Shown here piece by piece: positions 43,839-53,358 of a DNA stretch of 64,000 nucleotides. The stretch covers positions 937,751 to 1,001,750 of the forward strand of contig NZ_FOYO01000001.1 in the NCBI RefSeq assembly GCF_900111945.1, read 5' to 3'. How positions within the stretch are numbered: the first letter of the stretch is position 1; the number at the start of each line of letters is the position of its first letter. The notes beneath the pieces are model-generated. The model searched no databases and was not told where the DNA came from. It saw nothing but the letters and a program-made list of their open reading frames with translations. Source of the DNA: Litoreibacter janthinus (GTDB lineage Bacteria; Pseudomonadota; Alphaproteobacteria; Rhodobacterales; Rhodobacteraceae). A program made the position numbers and the translations under genes.

Positions 43839-44667
43839 GAAACAGCGTCGCAAAACCCGACAGGAAGATCACTACAAGTCCCAAGCCCGCAATCGTATCC
43901 GGCCAATCTCCGAAGAACATCCACCCATAAGCTGTGGCCCCGATTAGCTGCATGTAGACAAACGGCGCCAGTACCGAGGCTCCGGCACGGGCGTAGGCGA
44001 GCACCAATAAAAGATTGCCGCACATGGAGGCGATCGCAGACCACAAGACCAAACCAGTGATGTCGAGCGAAAGGACGGGAATGTTGGAAAGGCCGAACGG
44101 GGTCATGAGTATTGTGCCCACCACGAGTTGAGACAGCAAAACGTGAACAGGTCGGCCCAAGGGCGCTACCCAACGGGATGCGGTGAGGAACATTCCGTAG
44201 CAGAGCCCCGCCAACGCAGCGAACGCTAGTCCGGGGGTCATGCCGAAGCCGGGTTTGACTACCAGAAAGACGCCCCCAAGTCCGATAGCGAGTAGAATAA
44301 TCCGGCCTAAGTTGCCCTGTTCGCGCAGCAGCCATACCGACAGGACGTAACTCACCATAGGTCCAAGGAAAAACGCGCCATATGCATTTGCGATGGGTTC
44401 GGTCTTGAGAGCCGTTAAGATTGAAAGAATTGTGACCACCTGAATTAGCCCTCTTAGCCAGATGCGCCAATTCAGAAGTAATCTCAAAGCGTTCTTGTTG
44501 AAGGAGAAAGGAAGCAGGATCAGAAGGCCGATTAGATAGCGCGTCCACGTCACAAACATGGGTGAGACGTCGTGTTGCGACATCAGTTTTCCCGCAGAAT
44601 CCCCAAGCGGGATCAGCAGCATTCCAAACGACATCATAACGACAGCAAAGAGAATTGAACGCTCCAT
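43807..44667 (-). CDS. DMT-superfamily (EamA) transporter
   Basis: A 286-residue membrane protein with ten hydrophobic helices in two EamA repeats (first [19 protein letters not shown], second repeat starting [19 protein letters not shown]). Substrates of this group are varied metabolites and cannot be read from the sequence. The start is uncertain: ATG 44667 begins right at helix 1, and an upstream GTG/ATG-type start at 44709 would add 14 residues. Divergent from dacB and convergent with nadD. Confidence 0.88.
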   Translation of the reverse strand: MERSILFAVVMMSFGMLLIPLGDSAGKLMSQHDVSPMFVTWTRYLIGLLILLPFSFNKNALRLLLNWRIWLRGLIQVVTILSILTALKTEPIANAYGAFFLGPMVSYVLSVWLLREQGNLGRIILLAIGLGGVFLVVKPGFGMTPGLAFAALAGLCYGMFLTASRWVAPLGRPVHVLLSQLVVGTILMTPFGLSNIPVLSLDITGLVLWSAIASMCGNLLLVLAYARAGASVLAPFVYMQLIGATAYGWMFFGDWPDTIAGLGLVVIFLSGFATLFLRKRPMPQLL

Positions 44668-44732
44668 CCGGTTTTCGTAGCAGGGCGCAAGAGCGCTTGC
44701 CACTGCCATCGGCTTGAGCGAATACTTTTGCT

Positions 44733-46217
44733 ATGAAGAAAGCTGCAATCACGAGATTTGGTCGACGCGCCGTTCTGGGTTTTTTGATGTTCGGTGTTGC
44801 GGACATCGCCTTGGCGAACGCGCCCTCAGCATCGCTGCGTCCACTGCGCAAGCCCGCTGACGCGCCGAAACGCGTGGTCCGAGGTGCCGATTCCTTGGTG
44901 TCGGAAGCAAAGCTCGGCGGCAAGGTCAGCTTTGTGGTGGCAGATGCGCGTACGGGGCAAGTTCTGGAGGCGCACAATCCGCTGGTCGCACAACCGCCCG
45001 CGAGCGTTGCGAAAGCCATCACGACTCTTTTCGCACTCGACCGATTGGGTGCGGGCAAGCGGTTCAAAACCCAGCTTCTTGCGACGGGCCCCGTTCAAAA
45101 TGGGGCTTTGGCAGGGGATTTAGTTCTGAAAGGGGGCGGCGATCCGACGCTGAGTACGGACGATCTGTTTGAGATGGCAGGCCGCCTGAAGACCGCAGGC
45201 GTCCGATCCGTGCAGGGGAAACTCCGTGTATACGGCGGGATGACGGTCATCGACGAGATCGATGCAGACCAGCCGGAGCATGTGGGGTACAATCCCGCGA
45301 TTGCCGGCCTGAATTTGAATTTCAACCGAGTCTACCTTGAATGGAAACGCACGGGTGGCGGTTATGCTGTCTCTATGGATGCGCGATCAAATAAAATTCG
45401 GCCTGGTGTCGGGTTTGCTAAAACGACGGTGGCATCAAGGGCACTGCCTATATTCAAGTATTCTGGCCAAGGCGGGCGCGATAATTGGAGCGTGGCCAGC
45501 AAGGCGCTTGGTAAAGGCGGCGGACGTTGGCTTCCTGTGCGGCGGCCGGAAATCTACGCTGGTGATGTGTTACAGACCGTAGCCCGATCCCATGGCATCA
45601 AGTTGCCGTTTCCCGTGAAAGCCAGCACCGCGCCGCGCGGTCAGGTGCTTGTGGAACACATAAGTCCCGAATTGCGCCTGATCGCCCGCGATATGCTGCG
45701 GTTCTCGACGAACCTAACAGCGGAGGTTCTGGGACTGCAGGCGAGCCGTGCCAGCAGTCTTCGAGCATCAGCGCGAACGATGAGCGATTGGTTGCGGTCG
45801 GAATACGGCGTCAAGAAAGCGAAATTCGTGGATCATTCCGGACTTGGGGATGCGTCGAAAATCAGTGCGAGAGAAATGGTCACGGCATTGGTCGGAGCAG
45901 GCGCAAATGGGCCTTTGCGCGCGATCTTGAAGTCGATTCCAATTCGTGGCGGTGACAACAAGGTCATCGAAAACAGCCCCATCAAGGTCGTTGCAAAGAC
46001 GGGGACGCTAAATTTCGTAAGCGCATTGGCTGGCTATATCCGCACACCAGACGGGCGCGACTTGGCTTTTGCGATTTTCATGTCTGATGTCCCCCGCCGC
46101 AATGCCCTAAAAAAATCCGAGAGAGAATCTCCGCGCGGTGGACGTTCTTGGAACGGTCGGGCGAAGAAACTGCAATCGCAGCTGATCAACCGATGGGCCG
46201 TCATGCATGGCGCTTAG
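44733..46217 (+). CDS. dacB: D-alanyl-D-alanine carboxypeptidase/endopeptidase (PBP4 type)
   Basis: A 494-residue peptidase S13 protein with a signal sequence (RRAVLGFLMFGVADIALANA; the RR before the hydrophobic stretch is compatible with Sec or Tat). Penicillin-binding motifs in order: SXXK in PPASVAKAITTLFALD (about residue 90), SXN in LRFSTNLTAEVLG (about 325) and KTG in VVAKTGTLNFVSALAGY (about 425). It trims or cross-cuts peptidoglycan stem peptides in the periplasm. Confidence 0.93.
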   Translation: MKKAAITRFGRRAVLGFLMFGVADIALANAPSASLRPLRKPADAPKRVVRGADSLVSEAKLGGKVSFVVADARTGQVLEAHNPLVAQPPASVAKAITTLFALDRLGAGKRFKTQLLATGPVQNGALAGDLVLKGGGDPTLSTDDLFEMAGRLKTAGVRSVQGKLRVYGGMTVIDEIDADQPEHVGYNPAIAGLNLNFNRVYLEWKRTGGGYAVSMDARSNKIRPGVGFAKTTVASRALPIFKYSGQGGRDNWSVASKALGKGGGRWLPVRRPEIYAGDVLQTVARSHGIKLPFPVKASTAPRGQVLVEHISPELRLIARDMLRFSTNLTAEVLGLQASRASSLRASARTMSDWLRSEYGVKKAKFVDHSGLGDASKISAREMVTALVGAGANGPLRAILKSIPIRGGDNKVIENSPIKVVAKTGTLNFVSALAGYIRTPDGRDLAFAIFMSDVPRRNALKKSERESPRGGRSWNGRAKKLQSQLINRWAVMHGA

Positions 46218-46268
46218 GGCGAATAACGCCGCGCCTCCGTAGTCGCCAGAGTTCACTGTTTCGGAAGC

Positions 46269-46691
46269 TCAGTTTGTCAGATGCCGAGCACGCGCGCCGC
46301 GCTCAATCGCCGCGGCATGAAGGCGGTCGATCTTAAGTTCATACCGGATCTCTTCCAAAAGACGCAGTTCCGGCTGGTACAACGCCCCGTCTGCTGCAGC
46401 CACATCGCACGCGAACGCATAGGCGGTTTCATACAAGTGCTCAGGTAGGGCAGCCCGGATCATACCAAACAGAGCGTCCAGCCCATCTTCTTCTTCGAAG
46501 AGGTCGGTCGTGATTTGGGATACCTTTTTGATGCGATCAACATCGTAGCCAGCAAAGATCGGGAGGTAGTTCACCGCTTGTTCGATGGCTACCAACTCTG
46601 CCGTGCGGACATTCTCATCCGACATTGAAATGGCGATCATTATGGCAACAAGCGCGTCTTGCGGGGACAAAGTTGCGGTATCAAGGGTCAT
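46269..46691 (-). CDS. TerB-like tellurite-resistance-domain protein
   Basis: A 140-residue all-helical protein: LSPQDALVAIMIAISMSDEN, VRTAELVAIEQAVNYLP and YAFACDVAAADGALYQPELR match the TerB fold, including the acidic SDEN and AADG positions that bind metal in family members. Function in roseobacters is not established. AGGAG supports the ATG at 46691. Stands between dacB and lysS, convergent with dacB. Confidence 0.82.
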   Translation of the reverse strand: MTLDTATLSPQDALVAIMIAISMSDENVRTAELVAIEQAVNYLPIFAGYDVDRIKKVSQITTDLFEEEDGLDALFGMIRAALPEHLYETAYAFACDVAAADGALYQPELRLLEEIRYELKIDRLHAAAIERGARARHLTN

Positions 46692-46812
46692 TGACGGCTC
46701 CTGCCAAAGGTATTGTTGCGGTGCAGAATATTGACCTGAGCCATAGCACACAATAGGTAGCGACACTGCTGCGTCACATGGTGTGCCGCGGGATTATACT
46801 GGATGTGCTCCG

Positions 46813-48390
46813 ATGACGGATATGCGTGACGCTGGAATGACCTCTAAAGCTTGGCCTTTTGTCGAGGCGCGCTCGCTGCTCAAGCGGTATGAGAAGGCGG
46901 AACCGGAAAAGGGCTACGTGTTGTTCGAGACCGGCTATGGCCCTTCTGGTCTGCCACATATCGGGACTTTTGGCGAAGTTGCGCGCACGACGATGATCCG
47001 CCGCGCATTCGAGGTGATTTCAGACATTCCGACCCGCATGATCTGCTTCTCTGACGATGTGGACGGGATGCGCAAGGTTCCTGGCAACGTGCCGAACCCT
47101 GAGCAGCTGGAGCAGTACCTGCAATTACCGCTGACAAAAGTGCCCGATCCGTTCGGTGAGTATGAAAGTTTCGGTCACCATAACAACGCGATGCTGCGAC
47201 GGTTCTTGGATACGTTCGGCTTTGAGTACGAATTCATCTCGGCCACGGAATTCTACGCGTCTGGTCAGTTTGATGAGGTGCTGCTGCGCGCCTGCGAGAA
47301 GTATGACGACATCATGAAGGTGATGCTGAAATCCCTGCGCGAAGAGCGTCGGGAGACCTACTCGATCTTCCTGCCGATCCATCCGGAAACCGGCCGCGTG
47401 ATGTATGTTCCGATGAAGAAGGTCGACGCAGCGAAGGGTGAAATCACCTTTGACGACGAAGACGGCAAGGAATGGACGCTTCCGGTAACTGGCGGCAACG
47501 TGAAGCTGCAATGGAAACCGGATTTTGGTGCGCGGTGGGCCGCACTGGACGTCGACTTCGAGATGTATGGCAAAGACCATTCGACCAACACACCGATTTA
47601 CGACCGCATTTGCGAGATTTTGGGTGGGCGTAAGCCAGAACATTTCACCTATGAATTGTTCCTCGATGCAGACGGGCACAAGATTTCTAAATCTTCCGGC
47701 AATGGCGTGTCGATTGACGAGTGGCTGACTTATGCGTCGTCGGAGTCGCTGTCCTATTTCATGTACCAAAAGCCCAAAACCGCCAAACGGATGCATTTCG
47801 ATGTGATCCCGAAAGCGATGGACGAATATCATCAGCAGTTGCGGGCTTATGTGGATCAAGACGCCGTAGCGCGGGCAAACAATCCTGTGTTTCATATTCA
47901 CGGTGCCGACGTGCCAGAGAGCAAAATGGTGGTTCCGTTCTCGATGCTGCTGAACCTTGCCTCGGTGGCGAACGCCGAGGAAAAAGACCAGCTTTGGGGC
48001 TTTATCCAACGCTATGCGCCTGAGGCGACGCCCGAGACACATGCTGACTTGGATCAAGCTGCTGGCTTTGCCGTGCGATACTTCAACGACTTCGTGAAAC
48101 CCGCCAAGGTGTTCCGTTTGCCCACCGATCTGGAACGCGAGGCGTTGTTGGACCTGCGTGGCCAACTGGTGGAGTGGGACGGCGGTTTGGACGCAGAAGC
48201 GCTGCAATCGGTGGTCTTTGCCTGTGGACGAGAACGGTTCGATCCGCTGCGTGATTGGTTCAAGGCGCTGTATGAAGTGTTACTTGGTGCCTCTCAAGGC
48301 CCGCGGTTTGGCGGGTTCATCGCGCTTTACGGTGTGGAGGAAACTATCGCGCTGATTGATGATGCTTTGGCCGGTAAGCTGGCGGGATAA
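46813..48390 (+). CDS. lysS: Lysyl-tRNA synthetase, class I
   Basis: A 525-residue class I lysyl-tRNA synthetase, the archaeal-type enzyme used by most alphaproteobacteria in place of the class II form. The HIGH motif is in [20 protein letters not shown] and the KMSKS equivalent in [22 protein letters not shown] 46813 gives the family start ([16 protein letters not shown]); the upstream GTG at 46783 is not needed. It charges tRNA-Lys in the cytoplasm. Confidence 0.95.
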   Translation: MTDMRDAGMTSKAWPFVEARSLLKRYEKAEPEKGYVLFETGYGPSGLPHIGTFGEVARTTMIRRAFEVISDIPTRMICFSDDVDGMRKVPGNVPNPEQLEQYLQLPLTKVPDPFGEYESFGHHNNAMLRRFLDTFGFEYEFISATEFYASGQFDEVLLRACEKYDDIMKVMLKSLREERRETYSIFLPIHPETGRVMYVPMKKVDAAKGEITFDDEDGKEWTLPVTGGNVKLQWKPDFGARWAALDVDFEMYGKDHSTNTPIYDRICEILGGRKPEHFTYELFLDADGHKISKSSGNGVSIDEWLTYASSESLSYFMYQKPKTAKRMHFDVIPKAMDEYHQQLRAYVDQDAVARANNPVFHIHGADVPESKMVVPFSMLLNLASVANAEEKDQLWGFIQRYAPEATPETHADLDQAAGFAVRYFNDFVKPAKVFRLPTDLEREALLDLRGQLVEWDGGLDAEALQSVVFACGRERFDPLRDWFKALYEVLLGASQGPRFGGFIALYGVEETIALIDDALAGKLAG

Positions 48391-48451
48391 TTTGCGAGGC
48401 ATTTGACGAAACGGGCATCACGCCTATCTTGATCGGAACAAGGAGGACGTG

Positions 48452-48856
48452 ATGCGGTTTTTGTTTGCAGCTCTAGCAGCGATGTTTGTGGCACATTCGG
48501 CCTTAGCCGAAGACCGCGTTGCGGGTATTGAGACGACCATTCAAGGCCAAGTTGATGCCTTTTTGGCGGAAGATGCCTCTGCCGCGTTTTCCTTTGCATC
48601 GCCAAATATCAAGCGCTTGTTCGGCACGCCGGAGCGGTTTGGCTTGATGGTGAGGAACGGCTACCCGATGGTTTGGGCACCTTCCAAAGTTCGGTTCCTT
48701 GAGTTGCGCCGGCAAGGGCAACTATTGTTTCAGAAGGTCCTGTTCGTCGATCAAAATGGCGCGCCGCATGTGCTCGAATACAACATGATGCAAACAGAGA
48801 ATGGCTGGTTGATCGACGGTGTCGAATATCTGGCCGCGCCGCCGGTCGGAGTTTGA
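48452..48856 (+). CDS. DUF4864 exported protein
   Basis: A 134-residue protein with a clear signal peptide (MRFLFAALAAMFVAHSALAED) and the DUF4864 body: IQGQVDAFLAEDASAAFSFA, SPNIKRLFGTPERFGLMVRN and NGYPMVWAPSKVRF. Function unknown; probably periplasmic. The ribosome binding site AAGGAGG is 5 bases before the ATG at 48452, so an adjacent GTG is unlikely. 58 bases after lysS. Confidence 0.88.
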   Translation: MRFLFAALAAMFVAHSALAEDRVAGIETTIQGQVDAFLAEDASAAFSFASPNIKRLFGTPERFGLMVRNGYPMVWAPSKVRFLELRRQGQLLFQKVLFVDQNGAPHVLEYNMMQTENGWLIDGVEYLAAPPVGV

Positions 48857-49052
48857 CTGCTGAGCTGCGAACGCAGCTATTTAATCACGCCTTAACCAAT
48901 CGCCTCTAAACCGCCCTCGTCAGGACGGCGTGTCCGGCGATTCCTATTCCGAGCGATCTTAAACAACCCTTCCAGAGGGGGCGCTTGGCTTGTGTCTTGC
49001 GTAACGCTCTTGTTCGACGCGCCCGCTCCAACCAAGTTGAAAAGGGCTACCG

Positions 49053-51344
49053 ATGAACAAAGCGATTACCGATGGGCTGCTGTTGACGCCGCCCCCATTT
49101 GCGAACGGTTTGGATGTATGGTCGCGTGGCGACGGCACACCCGGCACGGCTACGTATGACGGCTTTGCGACTGCAGCTTACGTTCCGGCGGATCAAGATT
49201 TTGGCGGTTGTCTTGAGATTCTGAAAACCGAAAACACCCAACGCTTGCGATACATGGGCGAAACACCTTTGCTACCGGGCTGCTATTTGCAAATTAAAGC
49301 GCGCGTCAAGGCGATTTCGGGCAATCTACCAGCCGTCAGAATCGCAGCTTTTGCAGGTGGTGCAGGCGGTGCGACAGTTGGCGGAGTTCAGACCCAAGGG
49401 CCAACGGTTTCACTCAGCAGCTATGGCGACGTTGTAGAAGTCACCGCAATCGTTGGTGGGGGATCGCGCACCGGCGTAGACCTGAGCTGGGGGAATTCGG
49501 CGCTTTATGGGCATTTTGGTATCGATCTGACTGGCTCAAACGGCGGCGTCGTACGCATCGATGACATCCAGATCGAGGACGTGACGGGTGCCTTTCTGCG
49601 CACTATGATGGACTGGGTCGACGTCAAGGACTTTGGCGCGATCGGAGATGGCGTCACGGACAATACAGCCGCGTTCGAAGCCGCGGATGCGGCGGCAGAC
49701 GGCCGCGAGGTCTTGGTGTCGGACGGAGTGTTCCATCTGGCAAACAACGTAACCTTCGAAAGCCGCGTTCGCTTTCAAGGCACAGTGACAATGCCAGACG
49801 ACAAGTATCTGGCATTGTCGCAAAACTTCGATTTCGACCATTACGCCGCCGCGTTCGGCGATGAGGAGTTGGCGTTTCGGAAAGCGTTCCAAGCCCTTTT
49901 GAAGCAGTCGAGCCATGACAGTCTTGATTTGTGTGGACGTTCGATCGGGTTACGTGGCCCTGTAGATATGCATGCAGCCGTTCCTGACGTGTCGTCCTTC
50001 ACATCGCGTCGAGTTATTCGGAATGGTCAACTCGATGCGATCAGCGACCCAGCTTGGACCACTGGGACAGCTTCGTCGACCGGCACATATTCGACATCGC
50101 AGCCATACAGGCTAAGCAATGTGGCCAACGTTGCAAATATCGAGATCGGAAGCCTTGTTAGTGGCAATGGTGTTGGTCGGGAAGTCTATGTCACAAGCAA
50201 GAATGTCGGAGCGCAGACACTAACCCTGAGCCAACAGCTTTACGACGCGGTGGGCACGCAGAACTACAGCTTCAAGCGCTTCCGTTACATGCTGGATTTC
50301 AGCGGGTTCCAGAAGCTATCGCAGTTCAATATCGCTGACGTTGATATCAAAGCGGATGGTGTGGCGAGTTGCGTATTGCTACCTCCAGCCGGACTCATCT
50401 GGCACTTGCGTGACTGCTTCTTTAACGAACCAAAGGATCGCGCGCTCACTTCGATTGGCTTGGCGTGCCAAGGGATGATGATTGACAGGTGTCAGTTCAT
50501 CTCAAGCGAGCAATCTTTGGCCGCGACGGCTAGAACCTCCATCGGGTTCAACATCAACGCAAATGATGCGAAAATCCGCGAAAATCGTTGCATCCGGATG
50601 GGCGCGTTCGCCGTGATTCATGGCTCTGGGCATATGCTTTTGGGCAACCATTGGTTTCACGGCGATGATCTAAACAACGCGCCAAGAGTTGCTGGGCTGA
50701 TCTTGACCAAACCGTCTTCGAAGATCGTCATCAATGGCAATTACAGCGACAACAACTACATCGAGTGGAATAACGAGCACGACGCGCTCCCCAACTTCTC
50801 AAGCGAGTTGAGTTTCGGGGCGCTGTCGATAGTCGGCAACATATTTACCGCAATCGGTGCTGCCTCTTACTTCCGGTTCATCGTAATCAAGCCCTATGGC
50901 GTTGGGCATTTTGTGAACGGGCTGAATGTGTCTGGCAATACGTTCAAGGTCACAAACGGGAATATCGATCGTGTCGACAAGACGGATGACAGTATCGCTC
51001 CGCTAGACACAAGCCGGTTCCGCAATATCAACTGGACCGGCAATTCCTATCACGCGATCAATCAATGGACGCAAAGCCCCGTAATGCTGTCGTTCAGCGA
51101 AAGCAGTGTTGCCGAAACTTGGAGTTGCGACTTTTCGGACTGGTTGCCGTTTGGCGGTCGGGCGCGGAATGTGACGGATGTCACCCCTGTGGGGGCGTTG
51201 CGGAATGCCAACAACGTCAAGCAATTCGTTACACATTACACGGACCCGGAAGAGGGCAGCGGCGGCGGCTCGGTTGACATCATTTGGGAAACTGCAGTGA
51301 AGGGCAAAGTGAACGTCACCGCGCGCGTTGATAACCCTTACTAG
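49053..51344 (+). CDS. Large right-handed beta-helix protein with pectate-lyase-superfamily start
   Basis: A 763-residue protein without signal peptide. Residues 1-180 look like a beta-sandwich module (LPGCYLQIKARVKAISGNLP and so on). Near residue 190 the phrase VDVKDFGAIGDGVTDNTAAF is the classic N-terminal motif of the pectate lyase 3 / GH28-like superfamily and of many phage tail spikes. Repeated strand-turn text (IVINGNYSDNNYIEWN, LNVSGNTFKVTNGN, NINWTGNSYHAINQW) fits a long beta-helix. No phage genes adjoin it. Similar long proteins are, as far as I recall, common in roseobacters. Surface, capsule or matrix function is possible; substrate unknown. Confidence 0.8.
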   Translation: MNKAITDGLLLTPPPFANGLDVWSRGDGTPGTATYDGFATAAYVPADQDFGGCLEILKTENTQRLRYMGETPLLPGCYLQIKARVKAISGNLPAVRIAAFAGGAGGATVGGVQTQGPTVSLSSYGDVVEVTAIVGGGSRTGVDLSWGNSALYGHFGIDLTGSNGGVVRIDDIQIEDVTGAFLRTMMDWVDVKDFGAIGDGVTDNTAAFEAADAAADGREVLVSDGVFHLANNVTFESRVRFQGTVTMPDDKYLALSQNFDFDHYAAAFGDEELAFRKAFQALLKQSSHDSLDLCGRSIGLRGPVDMHAAVPDVSSFTSRRVIRNGQLDAISDPAWTTGTASSTGTYSTSQPYRLSNVANVANIEIGSLVSGNGVGREVYVTSKNVGAQTLTLSQQLYDAVGTQNYSFKRFRYMLDFSGFQKLSQFNIADVDIKADGVASCVLLPPAGLIWHLRDCFFNEPKDRALTSIGLACQGMMIDRCQFISSEQSLAATARTSIGFNINANDAKIRENRCIRMGAFAVIHGSGHMLLGNHWFHGDDLNNAPRVAGLILTKPSSKIVINGNYSDNNYIEWNNEHDALPNFSSELSFGALSIVGNIFTAIGAASYFRFIVIKPYGVGHFVNGLNVSGNTFKVTNGNIDRVDKTDDSIAPLDTSRFRNINWTGNSYHAINQWTQSPVMLSFSESSVAETWSCDFSDWLPFGGRARNVTDVTPVGALRNANNVKQFVTHYTDPEEGSGGGSVDIIWETAVKGKVNVTARVDNPY

Positions 51345-51469
51345 GTAAAATCTATTTTGGTCGACCGACATCTGTTCGGTCGGCCAACCGGTTTAGGGTG
51401 CTTGACGTGGATCAAGGCTCAGCTTGTTTGATCCGGGGTATGACTGAGGCAACCAGAGGAGAAGCCATC

Positions 51470-51877
51470 ATGTATTCCCGAATCCTTGTTCCCGTCGTTT
51501 TCGATCCCGATCACACACCCGACGCGGCCCTAGAGGTCGCCAAGGCGATTGCTGACAAAGACGCACGGGTCACCATTCTTCACGTCATTGAAGAGCTTCC
51601 CAGCTACGCGTCGCGTTACGTGTCCGGTGACTTTATCGAGAAGAGCCGAGAGGACGTGAGAGCTCGCCTGAATGAAATTGCCAGTATGGTCCCGGGCGGG
51701 GAGGCGATGGTTGTCACAGGCCACTCCGCACGCACCATCCTTGAATGGGCCGACACCCATGGGAACGACTGCATCATCGTGTCCTCCCACAAGCCGGGCG
51801 TTCAGGATTATTTCTTAGGGGGCACTGCTGCGCGTGTCGTACGATATGCTCAATGCGCGGTCCATGTGGTCCGCTAA
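51470..51877 (+). CDS. Universal stress protein (UspA family)
   Basis: A 135-residue UspA-fold protein: YSRILVPVVFDPDHTPDAAL at the N-terminus, VTILHVIEELPSY, and the C-terminal IIVSSHKPGVQDYFLGGTAARVVRYAQCAVHVVR, which approximates the ATP-binding G-2x-G-9x-G(S/T) motif. AGAGGAG precedes the ATG at 51470. No partner gene. Confidence 0.92.
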   Translation: MYSRILVPVVFDPDHTPDAALEVAKAIADKDARVTILHVIEELPSYASRYVSGDFIEKSREDVRARLNEIASMVPGGEAMVVTGHSARTILEWADTHGNDCIIVSSHKPGVQDYFLGGTAARVVRYAQCAVHVVR

Positions 51878-51952
51878 GGCGTAGTGCAACCAGAGACCCT
51901 GGCGGATGCATTTGCGCGACTAAGATTCTTTCGACTGCGCTAGATGCCCACT

Positions 51953-52291
51953 TCAGGCAACGCGGATCAGCAGAACCATCGCGGCCAATGCGCAGGCGAT
52001 ACCAGCGAATTCGCGGGCTTGAAACCGTTCGCCAAACATCGCGGCCCCTATGACGCACAAAGCCAGCAAGGTGATCATCGAGAAAGCCACACCAGCTTGG
52101 GCGAGTGTCACGTAGCGCATGGAGAAATACCACAGGATCGCAGAGCTGGCATAAAGCGCCCCACCCGCAATGACATGGCGGGAGTTAAGGGCCATGTCGC
52201 CGTCAGCAGCAACTTTCAGAATGTAATCTCCGGCAATGACAATCATCGCAGTAAGCAGGCAGAATCCGTATCCGATAGTAATATTCAACAT
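51953..52291 (-). CDS. Small four-helix DMT/EmrE-like transporter
   Basis: A 112-residue membrane protein with four helices (YGFCLLTAMIVIAGDYILK, HVIAGGALYASSAILWYFSM, AGVAFSMITLLALCVIGAAM, FAGIACALAAMVLLI). It has the size of small multidrug resistance proteins, which act as dimers, but lacks the membrane Glu at the usual EmrE position; the first helix carries Asp instead. It could also be half of an EamA-type permease. Substrate unknown. Confidence 0.75.
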   Translation of the reverse strand: MLNITIGYGFCLLTAMIVIAGDYILKVAADGDMALNSRHVIAGGALYASSAILWYFSMRYVTLAQAGVAFSMITLLALCVIGAAMFGERFQAREFAGIACALAAMVLLIRVA

Positions 52292-52490
52292 CCGAGCACC
52301 CCATGGGCTGACAAAATCCTATTAACTATGAGGGACAGTGTAGCTGATCTGGCCCGTCACGGCGCGTGAGGAATACGTGAGGGGGCTCCCACTGGTCGCG
52401 CCGCCGCAGGTTTGAGGGGGAGGCGCGGTTAAATGCGCCGAACCAAAACCAAATCTGTTATGCTAGACTTAATCGCAGGAGGGCTTTTCA

Positions 52491-52808
52491 ATGACCAAGA
52501 TTTCCAAACAAGCGCAGTGCCAGACGGTAATCACCACGTTCGAGATGACGCCGGGCACCTGTCAGGATTTGCTGGACGAGCTGACCGCGGCCTACGCAGA
52601 GTTTATCTCTAGCCAGCCGGGTTTCATCTCGGCGGCGCTGCATGTGAACGACGCGCAGACGCGGATCGCGAACTATTCCCAATGGGAGAAGCGCGAGGAC
52701 TTTCAGGCGATGCTGCGCACCGACGAAATGCGCAAACGCAACCGCGTGATCAGCGGGCTGTGCAAGAGCTTCGAGCCGGTGATGTATGACGTGGTGGAGG
52801 GTTTTTGA
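52491..52808 (+). CDS. Antibiotic biosynthesis monooxygenase (ABM) domain protein
   Basis: A 105-residue ferredoxin-like-fold protein: QTVITTFEMTPGTCQDLLDE, FISSQPGFISAALHVNDAQT and RIANYSQWEKREDFQAML fit the ABM domain (SQPGFIS and Y-QW are typical). Such proteins include heme- or quinone-modifying monooxygenases and many of unknown role. AGGAGG precedes the ATG. Stand-alone gene. Confidence 0.85.
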   Translation: MTKISKQAQCQTVITTFEMTPGTCQDLLDELTAAYAEFISSQPGFISAALHVNDAQTRIANYSQWEKREDFQAMLRTDEMRKRNRVISGLCKSFEPVMYDVVEGF

Positions 52809-52866
52809 GTTGGTGATGGGTGCGGAGCACCTATCCTAGCTTGCGTCGACTTGGTGCACTGCTTAG

Positions 52867-53358
52867 CTAGCCAGCTTGGGTCGATTTCGTGAAGTCGCTC
52901 CAGTATTGAAAAACAGCCCGCATATGAATGTCTAGATACTCTATCTGGTTACCATCGGAGACAACGGGGTTTACTCCCCCGTAACGCCCGTCTCCAAAAG
53001 TTCCCATGCCGTATCCTCGGGATTCGACCTTAAGATCAGATGCGTTCTTGATATCTGTACTCGGTTTTCTCAAGCTAACGTGTTTCGAGGCATTTGCGAT
53101 GTCACGAATTATGCCAAACGAGCGGTTTTTGTTGGCTAAGTGAGGGTAGATATCCTTCTCGGACTTGAACCTCATCTTTTCTAAACTCTCTAGCAAAGAC
53201 TTCTGATATGTGAAGGTCCAATCCGCCATATGAAAAAGGCCTTGAGCGAGGTGTATGCAACTGCCTAAAGAAATTGAAGAGTTGTACTTATGATAATCTT
53301 TCTCGACGACTTCTTTGAAATAGTCGCTAAGGCATCTTACGCTGAAAACGCTACTCAC
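52867..53358 (-). CDS. Uncharacterised low-GC protein coupled to uvrB, HEPN-like motif
   Basis: A 163-residue protein, poorer in G and C than its neighbours. It starts with GTG in a GTGA overlap with the uvrB stop. Text is helical: [40 protein letters not shown], then [15 protein letters not shown]. The RD-x2-N-x3-H arrangement resembles helical families related to HEPN proteins, although the spacing from Arg to His (7) is longer than the strict R-x4-6-H motif. The end ([16 protein letters not shown]) is unremarkable. Likely a recent arrival fused to the uvrB transcript; a defence role is only a guess. Confidence 0.65.
   Translation of the reverse strand: MSSVFSVRCLSDYFKEVVEKDYHKYNSSISLGSCIHLAQGLFHMADWTFTYQKSLLESLEKMRFKSEKDIYPHLANKNRSFGIIRDIANASKHVSLRKPSTDIKNASDLKVESRGYGMGTFGDGRYGGVNPVVSDGNQIEYLDIHMRAVFQYWSDFTKSTQAG

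Noticed and set aside
43835..45067. 410-residue minus-strand frame across the DMT permease and dacB start
   Set aside because: It overlaps the permease gene in another frame and the dacB start antisense; no motif supports it.
47125..48207. 360-residue minus-strand frame
   Set aside because: Antisense shadow of the class I lysyl-tRNA synthetase gene.
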